From Comamonadaceae bacterium PBBC2 (GTDB taxonomy: Bacteria; Pseudomonadota; Gammaproteobacteria; Burkholderiales; Burkholderiaceae_C), in the NCBI GenBank assembly GCA_002255935.1, contig NKIO01000019.1:16522-53300 (forward strand): DNA of 36,779 bases. Direction: 5' to 3'. Below the pieces are notes generated by a model. It ran no database searches. It worked only from the letters and a program-made list of their open reading frames with translations, and was not told where the DNA came from. Each line of letters starts with the position of its first letter. Positions within the stretch are counted from its first letter, which is position 1. Of this stretch, positions 23,183 through 33,106 are shown piece after piece. The position numbers were made by a program, and so were the translations under genes.

Positions 23183-24897
23183 CAGTGGGGGGCCTCAGAG
23201 GTAGCCGCCATTTCGGCCTCTTGCAAAGCGCGCCACATCACCTTGCCGCTGCCACTCTTGGGCAATGCATCCACAAAACTCACCACACGGGGCATTTTGT
23301 AGACGGCCATGTTGTCGCGGCACCAGTCGATGATGTCTTGCTCTGACACTTGGCCTTTGTGGTCCTGCCGCAGCACCACCACGGCTTTGACCGACTCACC
23401 TCGGTATGCATCGCGTGTCGAGATGATGCAGGCTTCCTGGATGGCGGGATGGCGGAACATCAAGGCCTCCACCTCGGCAGGCCACACTTTGAAGCCACTG
23501 GCATTGATCATGCGCTTGAGGCGATCGGTCATGAAGAAGTAACCCTCCTCATCGATGCGCCCCATGTCGCCCGAACGGAAAAACCGCAAACCGTCGCGCT
23601 CAAAAAATGCGCTGGCCGTTGCATCCGGGCGTTTCCAATAACCTTTGAAAACTTGGGGGCCACTGATCACGATTTCACCCGACTCGCCCTGCGGCAACTC
23701 GGCCAGCGTTTCGGGATCGACGATGCGCGACTCCACACTCAAGATCGGGATGCCCAGACATTGTTTCTTGGGCGCATCGGGCGGATTGGTGTGCGAGGGG
23801 GCCGCCGTTTCGGTCAGGCCATAGCCTTCGATGTAGCGCAAACCAAACTGGTCCAACAGGCGCTGGGCCACGGCCTCGGGCATGGCCGCACCGCCACCAC
23901 CAATGTTAACCAGGCTGCTCAAATCGTAGGTGCTCAAATTCGGGCTGCCGAGCAAATCGATCACCATGGTCGGGATGTTCGTCCAATGCGTGACGCGCCA
24001 TGTGGAGATCAACTGGCCGGCCACATCGCGGTCCCAGCGCGGCATGATGACCAGGCTGGCCCCGATGAAAATGCTCGCATGCATCACGCTGACCATGCCC
24101 GTGATATGGAACATGGGCACCACACACAAGGTCACATTTTCGGGCGTGCCGTTGACCCATAGGCCTGCCGCCATGGCGTTGTGCATGATCGTGCCGTGGG
24201 TGTGCATGCAGCCTTTGGGCAAGCCCGTGGTGCCGCTGGTGTAGGGCAAGATGGCCAGATCCTCTGAACCCGCTTGCACCGGGGGTAAGTCTTCAATGCG
24301 GGCTTGGGCCATCAATGCCTGCCAGCCATGGGACTGCCCTGCATCGAGCGTCGGCAAATCACGCAGAGGCAGCAACCAAGAACGCCAAGCGTCCGGCAAA
24401 TCTGCAGGCGTCAGCGCTTGGGCATCGAAAACATCTGAAAACTGCGTGACCACCAGGTGCTGGAGCCGCTGCGCTGGGGGCAAGGCATTGCTTGCCTGCG
24501 CCAATTCGGGCGCCAAATCGGCCGTGGTCACCGCCACCCGAGCGTCGGGGTCGGTGATGTAGTGCTTGAGCTCCTCGGCTTTGTTCATCGGGTTGACCGG
24601 CACCACCACGGCATCGAGGCGCAAGATGGCGAAATGGGCGATGACCAACTGCGGACAGTTTTGCATGTTCAAGATCACGCGGTCGCCCGCCTGCACCCCC
24701 AAACCACGCAGCGCAGAAGCGATTGTTTCGGCGGCACTTCGCAAGTCTTCGTAAGACCAGACCTTGCCCATGTAAACCAGAGCAGGCTTGCTCGGGTAGC
24801 GCATTGCACTGATGGCCAAATTCATCCACAGTGAAGTGACTGGGGGTGAAATTTTGGCGGGCAGGCGCGATGGCCATACTGCTTCGTGAGCACGCAT
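23182..24897 (-). CDS. AMP-binding acyl-CoA ligase
   Basis: A 571-residue member of the ANL superfamily, which activates a carboxylic acid to acyl-AMP and then acyl-CoA. The P-loop is YTSGTTGLPKG (219-229); YIEGYGLTETAAPSHTNPPD, FRSGDMGRIDEEGYFFMTDRLKRMINASG and the C-terminal lysine region PKSGSGKVMWRAL are all intact. It resembles medium/long-chain fatty acid ligases; the exact substrate is not readable. It is first in a three-gene minus-strand set with the flavin monooxygenase and MesD-like synthase, and divergent from the HTH-receiver regulator across a 203-base gap. Confidence 0.92.
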   Translation of the reverse strand: MRAHEAVWPSRLPAKISPPVTSLWMNLAISAMRYPSKPALVYMGKVWSYEDLRSAAETIASALRGLGVQAGDRVILNMQNCPQLVIAHFAILRLDAVVVPVNPMNKAEELKHYITDPDARVAVTTADLAPELAQASNALPPAQRLQHLVVTQFSDVFDAQALTPADLPDAWRSWLLPLRDLPTLDAGQSHGWQALMAQARIEDLPPVQAGSEDLAILPYTSGTTGLPKGCMHTHGTIMHNAMAAGLWVNGTPENVTLCVVPMFHITGMVSVMHASIFIGASLVIMPRWDRDVAGQLISTWRVTHWTNIPTMVIDLLGSPNLSTYDLSSLVNIGGGGAAMPEAVAQRLLDQFGLRYIEGYGLTETAAPSHTNPPDAPKKQCLGIPILSVESRIVDPETLAELPQGESGEIVISGPQVFKGYWKRPDATASAFFERDGLRFFRSGDMGRIDEEGYFFMTDRLKRMINASGFKVWPAEVEALMFRHPAIQEACIISTRDAYRGESVKAVVVLRQDHKGQVSEQDIIDWCRDNMAVYKMPRVVSFVDALPKSGSGKVMWRALQEAEMAATSEAPH

Positions 24898-25018
24898 CGA
24901 GGGTCTCCTGATATTTTGTTTTCGATGTGCATGTTAAGCGTCAGACCCTCTCGCATTGACCGGTCCTTTGTCACGGCGGGGACCGAATCCCTAGCCAAGG
25001 GTTGGGGCCTGCAGCCTT

Positions 25019-25065
25019 AAATTGTTTCAAATTGTCTTTTTTACAATTATTTGGTATTAAATTGG
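25019..25065 (+). promoter_or_regulatory. AT-rich promoter with phased AAATTGT repeats
   Basis: In an otherwise GC-rich region this stretch is AT-rich. AAATTGT occurs at 25019 and 25029, exactly 10 bases apart; ACAATT (25043) is its inverse and AAATTG recurs at 25059. A sigma-70-like pair, TTGTCT (25032-25037) and TATTAA (25055-25060), has 17-base spacing and overlaps the repeats, placing the start of transcription near 25067, 34 bases before the regulator's ATG. The repeats could be an operator for the encoded helix-turn-helix protein itself. Confidence 0.5.
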
Positions 25066-25100
25066 TAGTTGTTTAACACTTTTATCACTAAAATAAGGCC

Positions 25101-25721
25101 ATGCAAACACATCCTACCCAAGACACCCTCGAAGACTACTGTGGCACCACGTATGCAGCCAAATTGCTTGGACTGTCTGTGGGTACCATTCAGACACTCG
25201 TCGAGAAGAACGAACTCCAAGCTTGGAAAACCCAAGGTGGACACCGGCGGATCTCCATGCCCTCGATCCGCGAGTACCAGCGCAAACACAACATGCTGAT
25301 GTCCCCCGGCGAAAGCCGTGAAGGCCGACTGAAAGTTCTGCTGGTCGAAGACGATGCCGTCACCCGCGAAATGCTTAAAGATTTTTGCAACCGTTGCGAA
25401 ACCCCCGTCGATTGCACCGCCATGTCCTCGGGCCTCGAAGCATTGATCGACATGGCCAGCATCCAACCGGATGTGTTGATTGCCGACTTGAACATGCCTG
25501 GTGTGGATGGTTTTGAATTGCTGCGCACCGTGCGCAACACACCGCAATTCAACCGCATGACCTGCTTGGTGGTGTCGGCACTGTCACAAAAAGAGATCGC
25601 GGCCAAAGGCGGCTTGCCCGAAGGCACCATCTTCATGGCCAAGCCGATCAACATGCAATGGTTCAACGGCTTTTTCACCGCCTTGATCGCGGGCCGTCAA
25701 GTGGAGCTCCACACAGCCTGA
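25101..25721 (+). CDS. HTH (MerR/excisionase-like) – receiver domain fusion regulator
   Basis: A 206-residue protein with reversed domain order. Residues 14-62 form a helix-turn-helix of the excisionase/MerR type (YAAKLLGLSVGTIQTLVEKN, then WKTQGGHRRISMPSIREYQR). Residues 77-200 form a receiver domain with E83/D84/D85, phospho-acceptor D129 (LIADLNMPG), a serine switch (VVSAL) and K181 (FMAKPIN). No output domain follows. It has no kinase neighbour in the window. AAGG precedes the ATG by about 5 bases, an AT-rich promoter lies upstream and a strong terminator follows, so it is probably a single-gene transcript. Target genes unknown. Confidence 0.9.
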   Translation: MQTHPTQDTLEDYCGTTYAAKLLGLSVGTIQTLVEKNELQAWKTQGGHRRISMPSIREYQRKHNMLMSPGESREGRLKVLLVEDDAVTREMLKDFCNRCETPVDCTAMSSGLEALIDMASIQPDVLIADLNMPGVDGFELLRTVRNTPQFNRMTCLVVSALSQKEIAAKGGLPEGTIFMAKPINMQWFNGFFTALIAGRQVELHTA

Positions 25722-25747
25722 GTGATCACGCTTTTGCTTTCTCCAAG

Positions 25748-25775
25748 CCGCTGCCACAAACAGCGGTTTTTTTTT
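25748..25775 (+). terminator. Rho-independent terminator after the HTH-receiver gene
   Basis: CCGCTG (25748-25753) pairs with CAGCGG (25761-25766) around a CCACAAA loop and is followed by nine T bases. Confidence 0.88.
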
Positions 25776-25823
25776 GCTTGGCTGGGCAGACATCGCGGCT
25801 CAATCCAAACATGCGCCACAATG

Positions 25824-25860
25824 AAAAAAGCCGCTGCATTGCTGCAGCGGCTTTTTATTT
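25824..25860 (-). terminator. Terminator of the tRNA cluster (bidirectional)
   Basis: GCCGCTGCA (25830-25838) and TGCAGCGGC (25843-25851) form a 9-base-pair stem with a TTGC loop, flanked by A6 on the left and T5ATTT on the right. It can end transcription from both sides; for the minus-strand tRNAs it lies just after tRNA-Asp. Confidence 0.88.
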
Positions 25861-25937
25861 TGGCGGAGTGGACGGGACTCGAACCCGCGACCCCCGGCGT
25901 GACAGGCCGGTATTCTAACCAACTGAACTACCACTCC
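25861..25937 (-). tRNA. tRNA-Asp (GTC)
   Basis: Reads GGAGTGGTAGTTCAGTTGGT on the minus strand, with anticodon GTC in a CCTGTCACG context, T-arm GGTTCGAGTCC, and an encoded 3' CCA. It is 77 bases with CCA and is the last of three tRNAs before the terminator. Confidence 0.97.
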
Positions 25938-25985
25938 TGGTAGGTAGCTTCGCTTCAACTTCTGTTAAAGCCAAGTGCTACAACT

Positions 25986-26061
25986 TGGCGACCCTACGGG
26001 GATTCGAACCCCGGTACTCACCGTGAAAGGGTGATGTCCTAGGCCTCTAGACGATAGGGTC
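25986..26061 (-). tRNA. tRNA-Glu (TTC)
   Basis: Reads GACCCTATCGTCTAGAGGCC on the minus strand, with anticodon TTC in the loop CTTTCAC, T-arm GGTTCGAATCC and encoded CCA; 76 bases. It sits in the same cluster downstream of gltX, the synthetase that charges it. Confidence 0.97.
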
Positions 26062-26099
26062 ATAACCTGGACTGATTCTTGCGAATCTTCTCGACACTT

Positions 26100-26175
<76 letters not shown>

Positions 26176-26234
26176 TTCGGTACAACGTTTTGCATTGCTG
26201 CTTTTCGTTATGCCTCGTTGGTGTCGAGACTTGA

Positions 26235-26264
26235 ATTATAGACAGGTTTTTAGACGTTTTTCAA
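26235..26264 (-). promoter_or_regulatory. Sigma-70 promoter of the tRNA cluster
   Basis: On the minus strand TTGAAA (26264-26259) and a perfect TATAAT (26240-26235) are separated by 18 bases. The -35 lies inside the last codons of gltX and transcription should start near 26228, about 50 bases before tRNA-Ala. The tRNAs therefore need not depend on gltX read-through. Confidence 0.8.
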
Positions 26265-27662
26265 GCAGGCGAGAATTTTTTCGCGTTTATTCAAAGAAAG
26301 TACAGCATCCAAAGAAGGTGTCTGTGCAGTGCCCATCACGAGAACCCGCACAGGCATCGCGATCTGCGGCATTTTCAGGCCCGTTGCCGTCAACACCTCT
26401 TTGATTGCTGCAGAAATCGAGGCCTTGTCCCAATCGCAGCTGCTCAGCTTTTCAGACAGCAAGGCCAGCGCAGGCTTGACCGCATCGGTCACATGCTGGG
26501 CCATTTCTTCGGGGTTGGGTACCACTTCGGTGTAGAAGGCGCTCACCCACTTGGCCAACACCACCAAGGTGTCGCAGCGGTCTTTGAACAAGCCACAGAT
26601 GGCCGTGAGGCGTTCATCAGCCGTGACGCCCCGTTTGGCCAAGAAGGGTTGAACTTTTTCGGCGAGCACAGCATCGTCCATGGCCTTGAGGTGCTGGGCA
26701 TTGCCCCAGGCCAATTTGGCCGCATCCCATTGCGCAGGACTCTTGGACAGATGCGTGCCATCGAACCACTGCACCATTTGATCGAGACTGAACAACTCAT
26801 CATCGCCGTGGCTCCAGCCCAAGCGGGCTAGGTAGTTGTTCATGGCCTCGGGCAGGTAGCCGGCTTCGTCGTAGTTGGACACCGCCACCGCACCCCGGCG
26901 CTTGGAGAGCTTTTGCCCGTCGTCGCCCAAAATCACGGGCAGGTGACCGAACTGCGGCAGCGCAGCACCCAAGGCGCGGTACATGTTGATTTGCCAAGGC
27001 GTGTTGTTGATGTGCTCGTCGCCACGGAAGACGTGGCTGATGGCCATGTCCCAATCGTCCACGACCACAGCGAAGTTGTAGGTCGGCACGCCGATTGCAC
27101 CTTCAGGGGCACCCTCTTCCGGCGCACGCTGGATGATCAGGTCATCGATCTCGGTGTTGCTGATGCTGATCGGGCCTTTGACCAGATCGTCCCAAGTCAC
27201 CACGCCATCGATCGGGTTGGCAAAACGGATCACCGGCTTCACGCCCGCTGGCACAGGTGGCAACACCTTGCCAGGCTCGGGGCGCCAGGTGCGGTCATAC
27301 AGGCGCTTTTCCCCACGCGCTTCTTGCGCAGCTTTCATCGCCTCCAGATCTTCGGGCGTGCAGTAGCAGCGGTAGGCCGTGCCTGCAGCCAGCATTTGGT
27401 CGATCACCGCTTGGTAACGGTCCAATCGCTGCATCTGATAAATGGGGCCCTCGTCGTAGCCCAGGCCCAACCAATGCATCGATTCCAAAATCTGGTCCAC
27501 CGAGTCTTGCGTGGAACGCGCCACATCGGTGTCTTCGATGCGCAGCACAAACTCACCGCCGAAGTGGCGGGCATAGGCCCAGGAATACAAGGCGGTGCGG
27601 GCGGTGCCCAAATGCAGAAACCCCGTGGGAGACGGGGCGATGCGGGTGCGGATTTTCGTCAT
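26250..27662 (-). CDS. gltX: Glutamyl-tRNA synthetase
   Basis: A 470-residue class I synthetase that joins glutamate to tRNA-Glu. The HIGH motif is [14 protein letters not shown] (about 10-23) and the KMSKS motif is K251-[16 protein letters not shown] and [10 protein letters not shown] are also family-typical. Near residues 179-191 it has [19 protein letters not shown] where most bacterial enzymes have the shorter RSDGTPTYNF, a small insertion beside the substrate-facing segment. The gene follows metZ by 43 bases, which contain a GC-rich hairpin, and precedes a tRNA cluster that includes tRNA-Glu. Confidence 0.97.
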   Translation of the reverse strand: MTKIRTRIAPSPTGFLHLGTARTALYSWAYARHFGGEFVLRIEDTDVARSTQDSVDQILESMHWLGLGYDEGPIYQMQRLDRYQAVIDQMLAAGTAYRCYCTPEDLEAMKAAQEARGEKRLYDRTWRPEPGKVLPPVPAGVKPVIRFANPIDGVVTWDDLVKGPISISNTEIDDLIIQRAPEEGAPEGAIGVPTYNFAVVVDDWDMAISHVFRGDEHINNTPWQINMYRALGAALPQFGHLPVILGDDGQKLSKRRGAVAVSNYDEAGYLPEAMNNYLARLGWSHGDDELFSLDQMVQWFDGTHLSKSPAQWDAAKLAWGNAQHLKAMDDAVLAEKVQPFLAKRGVTADERLTAICGLFKDRCDTLVVLAKWVSAFYTEVVPNPEEMAQHVTDAVKPALALLSEKLSSCDWDKASISAAIKEVLTATGLKMPQIAMPVRVLVMGTAQTPSLDAVLSLNKREKILACLKNV

Positions 27663-27677
27663 GGTTTCAACTCAAGA

Positions 27678-27696
27678 AGGGCCCCATCGGGGCCCT
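27678..27696 (-). terminator. GC-rich hairpin between metZ and gltX
   Basis: AGGGCCCC and GGGGCCCT pair perfectly over 8 bases around a 3-base loop. On the minus strand only TTCTTG follows, so termination would be weak; it may act as a partial terminator or mRNA end stabiliser between the two genes. Confidence 0.45.
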
Positions 27697-27705
27697 GGAT
27701 ACAGA

Positions 27706-28917
27706 TCAAAGGGATTCGAGGCCTCGGGCCAGATCGGCCTGCATATCGGCCACATGCTCCAGGCCCACGGCCATGCGGATCAGGCCTTGCGTGATGCCGG
27801 CCGCTTGGCGCTGGTCTTCACTCAGCTTGCCGTGCGAGGTACTGGCTGGGTGCGTGAGCAAGGTTTTGGTGTCACCCAAGTTGGTGCACAGCGACAAGGT
27901 CTTCAAACTGTCGAGCACATGAAAGGCGCGGGCGCGGGCCGTTTGCGGGTCGCCCGCTTTCACGTCAAAAGACAGCACAGCACCGCCCATGTTGGACATC
28001 TGCTGCATCGACAAAGCGTATTGAGGATGGCTTTCAAGGCCAGGGTAATGCACACGCGCCACAGCAGGATGGCTTTGCAACCACAGGGCCATCTCATGCG
28101 CACGGGCGCTTTGGGCGCGCATGCGGATGTCCAGCGTCTCTAGGCCTTTGAGCACCACCCAGGCGTTGAAAGGCGACAACACCATGCCACCGTTTTTCAT
28201 GACAGGCAAAAACTTCTCCCGAACCATTTTGTCGCTGGCGCACAGCGCACCGGCCATGACACGGCCTTGACCGTCGAGGTACTTGGTGCCCGAGTGCATG
28301 ACGATGTCGGCTCCCATGGCGATCGGGCGCTGCAAGATGGGCGTGGCAAAGCAGTTGTCCACCGCCAGCAAGGCGCCCGCGTTGTGCGCCAGATCGGCCA
28401 ATGCGGCAATGTCACAGACTTCGGTCAGCGGATTGGTCGGTGTTTCGGCAAACAAAATTTTGGTGTTGGGCCGAATGGCGGCCTTCCATGCCCCCAGATC
28501 GGTCTGGGGCACGGTGGTGGACTCCACGCCAAAGCGCGCGAATTCGGAACCGATCAGCTTGATGGTCGAGCCGAACATCGACTGCGAATAGACCACGTGG
28601 TCACCGGCCTTGAGCAGGCTGAACAGCATCAGCATCACAGACGACATGCCCGACGAAGTGGCCAGACAAGCCTCGCTGCCTTCGAGAGCGGCCAAACGCA
28701 TCTCAAAGCTGCTGACCGTGGGGTTGCCCGAGCGGCCATAGGTGTAACCGTCTTCCTCGCCCGCAAAGCGACGGGCCGACGCTTCGGCCGAAGGCTGCAC
28801 ATAACCGCTGGTCAGGTAAAGGGCCTCGGAGTTTTCGCCGTACTGGCTGGGCGGCACCGCGGCACGCACGGCCAAGGTTTCCAGATGCAGATCGTCAAAT
28901 TGCGAACGGTCAACCAT
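27706..28917 (-). CDS. metZ: O-succinylhomoserine sulfhydrylase
   Basis: A 403-residue PLP enzyme of the Cys/Met metabolism family. It makes homocysteine from O-succinylhomoserine and sulfide. The PLP lysine is K212 in MHSGTKYLDGQGR; YTYGRSGNPTVSSFE and FAETPTNPLTEVCDI are typical, and the sequence ends with TKTLLTHPASTSHGKLSEDQR. MetZ rather than MetB is suggested by GGMVLSPFNAWVVLKGLETL and by its place directly after purF, as in many beta- and gammaproteobacteria. The gap to purF is 8 bases and the ribosome site AGGTGA overlaps the purF stop. Confidence 0.93.
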   Translation of the reverse strand: MVDRSQFDDLHLETLAVRAAVPPSQYGENSEALYLTSGYVQPSAEASARRFAGEEDGYTYGRSGNPTVSSFEMRLAALEGSEACLATSSGMSSVMLMLFSLLKAGDHVVYSQSMFGSTIKLIGSEFARFGVESTTVPQTDLGAWKAAIRPNTKILFAETPTNPLTEVCDIAALADLAHNAGALLAVDNCFATPILQRPIAMGADIVMHSGTKYLDGQGRVMAGALCASDKMVREKFLPVMKNGGMVLSPFNAWVVLKGLETLDIRMRAQSARAHEMALWLQSHPAVARVHYPGLESHPQYALSMQQMSNMGGAVLSFDVKAGDPQTARARAFHVLDSLKTLSLCTNLGDTKTLLTHPASTSHGKLSEDQRQAAGITQGLIRMAVGLEHVADMQADLARGLESL

Positions 28918-28925
28918 GTCTCACC

Positions 28926-30440
<1,515 letters not shown>

Positions 30441-30479
30441 AAGTACTTCCGTTGAATATCAAATACGCCCGATGGGCCA

Positions 30480-30974
30480 TCAGGGCAAAAACTTCACAAT
30501 AGATTCGGGCATCAAGGGCTTGAGCCCTTGGATCGTCATGTCCAGCCATACGGGGCCTTTGGCGCCTTGCCACCAGTCGTTCTGCGACATGCCCGTCAAT
30601 TGCAAGACCACCGTCAGGGCCAGCAAAAGCACCACGCCACGCGCCACACCAAAGGCGCCACCCAAAGCCCGATCCACCGGACGCAAGCCGACCGATTCGA
30701 TGACCTTCTTGATGACCCACGACAGCAGCGCCGACACGAACAAACTGCCCACGAAAACAACCACATAGCCCACAGCGTATTGAATAGATGGGGCCGCGCT
30801 TTGCACAAAAGGAATCCAGGCCACCGCATCGGAAGCCAACCACTGCGCCAAAAAGAAAGCGGCCACCCAACCGGCCAAGGACAAGACCTCATAGACCAAA
30901 CCGCGCCACAAACCCACCACCATGGAGGCGAACAAGACGCCCAGCAAAACCCAGTCGGTGGTGGAGACCGTCAT
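30480..30974 (-). CDS. cvpA: CvpA-family membrane protein
   Basis: A 164-residue inner-membrane protein with about four hydrophobic helices and the family start TDWVLLGVLFASMVVGLWRG, then LSWVIKKVIESVGLRPVDRALGGAFGVARG. CvpA is needed for colicin V production in E. coli and is linked to envelope stress tolerance; its exact activity is unknown. It starts one base after the SPOR gene stop and is followed by purF. Confidence 0.92.
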   Translation of the reverse strand: MTVSTTDWVLLGVLFASMVVGLWRGLVYEVLSLAGWVAAFFLAQWLASDAVAWIPFVQSAAPSIQYAVGYVVVFVGSLFVSALLSWVIKKVIESVGLRPVDRALGGAFGVARGVVLLLALTVVLQLTGMSQNDWWQGAKGPVWLDMTIQGLKPLMPESIVKFLP

Positions 30975-30975
30975 G

Positions 30976-31758
30976 TCAGATCTTCAACAGCACGGGGGAC
31001 AAATCGAGCTTGCGGATCCGTGCCGCCGCTTTTTCGGCTTCATCACGGCTGTCATAAGGCCCCACACGCACGCGCGTAGTGGGTTTGCCGTCTTTGTCCA
31101 CCACCTGGGTGTAGGTTTTGAAGCCGCTTTTTTCAAGTTTTTGCCGCACTTCGCGAAGCTTGGCGGGATCACTGAAAGCACCCACTTGGACGATGACCCG
31201 CTCCGAGGCCACCGACTTGCCTTCCAGCAAGGCTTTGGCTTTTTCGGCCTCTGAGTGGGTCTTGGACTTGGCATCGTCTGCCTTGTCGGCTTTGTCTTTG
31301 TCAGCCTTGGCGTGGACAGGATCGGCTTTGGGCTTGTCCGCCTGTTTGTCTTTGGTTTTTTCAGCAAGCTCTGGCTTGTTGTCAGCGGGCTTGGCATCTG
31401 CTGCTGCCGGGGGCACGACTTGTTCGGTGGGATCGAGCCCCGAGTGGGTGGACAGGGTCTCGGGGGCAATTTTCCAGGGCTTGGCGGGCGCCTGAGCAGC
31501 TGGCACCTCAGCCGGCGCCGTCAAGGGCGCCACGGCTTGACGATCCGGAATCACGATGGGCGTGTCCACGGCCACAGGGCGAGGCTGGGTGTCAAACACC
31601 AGCGGAAAACCCACCACCGCGATCAAAACCAGCACCACGGCCCCGATCAAGCGGTAACGCGCACGTCGGCGCACGACATCAATGTTTTGATTGATCCCTG
31701 AAGACACGGCTTCGGCAGAAGCATTGCGCTCAGAAAAACGGAACTTGAAAAAGGCCAT
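30976..31758 (-). CDS. SPOR-domain protein (DedD-like)
   Basis: A 260-residue bitopic inner-membrane protein. A single helix (about 37-57, LIGAVVLVLIAVVGFPLVF) follows a short cytoplasmic part. A Lys/Ala/Asp-rich linker (about 120-180) spans the periplasm, and the SPOR domain (VIVQVGAFSDPAKLREVRQK to the end) binds denuded glycan at the division septum. DedD occupies the same place between folC and cvpA in E. coli, so it is probably the division protein DedD. It starts 9 bases after the folC stop. Confidence 0.9.
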   Translation of the reverse strand: MAFFKFRFSERNASAEAVSSGINQNIDVVRRRARYRLIGAVVLVLIAVVGFPLVFDTQPRPVAVDTPIVIPDRQAVAPLTAPAEVPAAQAPAKPWKIAPETLSTHSGLDPTEQVVPPAAADAKPADNKPELAEKTKDKQADKPKADPVHAKADKDKADKADDAKSKTHSEAEKAKALLEGKSVASERVIVQVGAFSDPAKLREVRQKLEKSGFKTYTQVVDKDGKPTTRVRVGPYDSRDEAEKAAARIRKLDLSPVLLKI

Positions 31759-31767
31759 GGCGGGTGC

Positions 31768-33057
31768 TCAGGGGCTGAGGTGTTTGGCTTGCAGGCGTGG
31801 GGTGCCGTTGTGCAACACGCCGCCCACCGTATAGAAGGAGCCAAAGACCACGATTCTATCAGTCGGGTTTGCCGCATCGATGGCCTTTTGGAGGGCGGTC
31901 ACGGGGTCCGAATGAACGCTCGACGACACGTCTTGGCGCGTGTTTTGGGCACGCCAGGCCAGCTGTAAATCTGCCGCTTTGGCGGCCCTGGGCACGGGCA
32001 AATCGGTGAAATACCAGCGATCGATCAAGGGGTTGACCCGCTGCAGCATGGGCAAGAGGTCTTTGTCGGCCATGACCCCCAGCACCGCATGGGTGGTGGG
32101 GTAAAAGCCCATGGCGTCCAAGTTTTCGGCCAATGCCGCCACCGAATGCGGGTTGTGCGCCACATCCAACACCAAAACCGGCTCGCCCGGGATGATCTGA
32201 AAACGACCGGGCAACTCGACCATGGCCAAGCCATTGCGAACCGCCTGCGCTGTCACCGGGATGCGGGGGCGCAAGGCATCCAGCGCGGCCAGCACGCCTG
32301 AGGCATTGACCAATTGGTTGGCGCCACGCAAGGCCGGATAAGCCATGCCGGCATAACGGCGACCGCGCCCGGCCCAGCCCCACTGCTGCTTGTCGCCGGA
32401 AAAGTTGAAGTCTTGCCCAAAGCGCCACAGGTCTGCGCCAATGGCCGCAGCGTGGTCCAACACGCTTTGTGGCGGCACCGGATCGCTCACGATCACAGGC
32501 CTGCCGGCGCGCATGATGCCGGCCTTCTCATAACCAATGCTCTCGCGGTCTTTGCCCAAGAGGGCGGTGTGGTCGATGTCAATGCTGGTGATCAGGGCGC
32601 AATCGGCATCAACGATGTTGACCGCGTCCAGTCGCCCGCCCAGCCCCACTTCCAAAATGGCCACATCCAGATTCGACTGGGCCATCAGGTGCAAGATGGC
32701 CAGGGTGCTGAATTCAAAATAGGTCAGGCTCACATCACCACGCACCGCCTCGACCGCGGCAAAAGCCTGGGCAAACTGCTCGGGCTTGGCCGACTCGCCG
32801 TGCAAGCGGCAGCGCTCCTCAAAATGCACCAGGTGCGGTGAGGTGTAAACACCCGTGCGGTAACCGGCTTCCAGCAAGATGGCTTCGAGCATGGCGCAGG
32901 TCGAACCTTTGCCATTGGTGCCGGCCACAGTGATGACCGGGCAGTCGAACTTCAGGGCCATGCGGTCGGCGACGGTTTTTACCCGGTCCAAGCCCATGTC
33001 AATGGCCACGGGGTGTAGTTGCTCGCACCAGTCGAGCCATTCCTGTAGAGTCTTCAT
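31768..33057 (-). CDS. folC: Folylpolyglutamate / dihydrofolate synthase
   Basis: A 429-residue Mur-ligase-fold enzyme that adds glutamate to dihydropteroate and folates. The ATP loop is VTVAGTNGKGSTCAML (about 43-56); VGLGGRLDAVN, TSIDIDHTALLGKDRESIGYEKAGIMR and VLDVAHNPHSVAAL are family hallmarks. ATG 33057 (MKTLQEWLDW) is preferred over the extended frame from 33108, which overlaps the divergent Spx-like gene and is not family-like. It is first in the run folC–SPOR–cvpA–purF–metZ–gltX. Confidence 0.95.
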   Translation of the reverse strand: MKTLQEWLDWCEQLHPVAIDMGLDRVKTVADRMALKFDCPVITVAGTNGKGSTCAMLEAILLEAGYRTGVYTSPHLVHFEERCRLHGESAKPEQFAQAFAAVEAVRGDVSLTYFEFSTLAILHLMAQSNLDVAILEVGLGGRLDAVNIVDADCALITSIDIDHTALLGKDRESIGYEKAGIMRAGRPVIVSDPVPPQSVLDHAAAIGADLWRFGQDFNFSGDKQQWGWAGRGRRYAGMAYPALRGANQLVNASGVLAALDALRPRIPVTAQAVRNGLAMVELPGRFQIIPGEPVLVLDVAHNPHSVAALAENLDAMGFYPTTHAVLGVMADKDLLPMLQRVNPLIDRWYFTDLPVPRAAKAADLQLAWRAQNTRQDVSSSVHSDPVTALQKAIDAANPTDRIVVFGSFYTVGGVLHNGTPRLQAKHLSP

Positions 33058-33106
33058 AGGCGGCGATTGTCGCCCACTCCCACAGCATTCACCCATAAAA
33101 ACCCGC

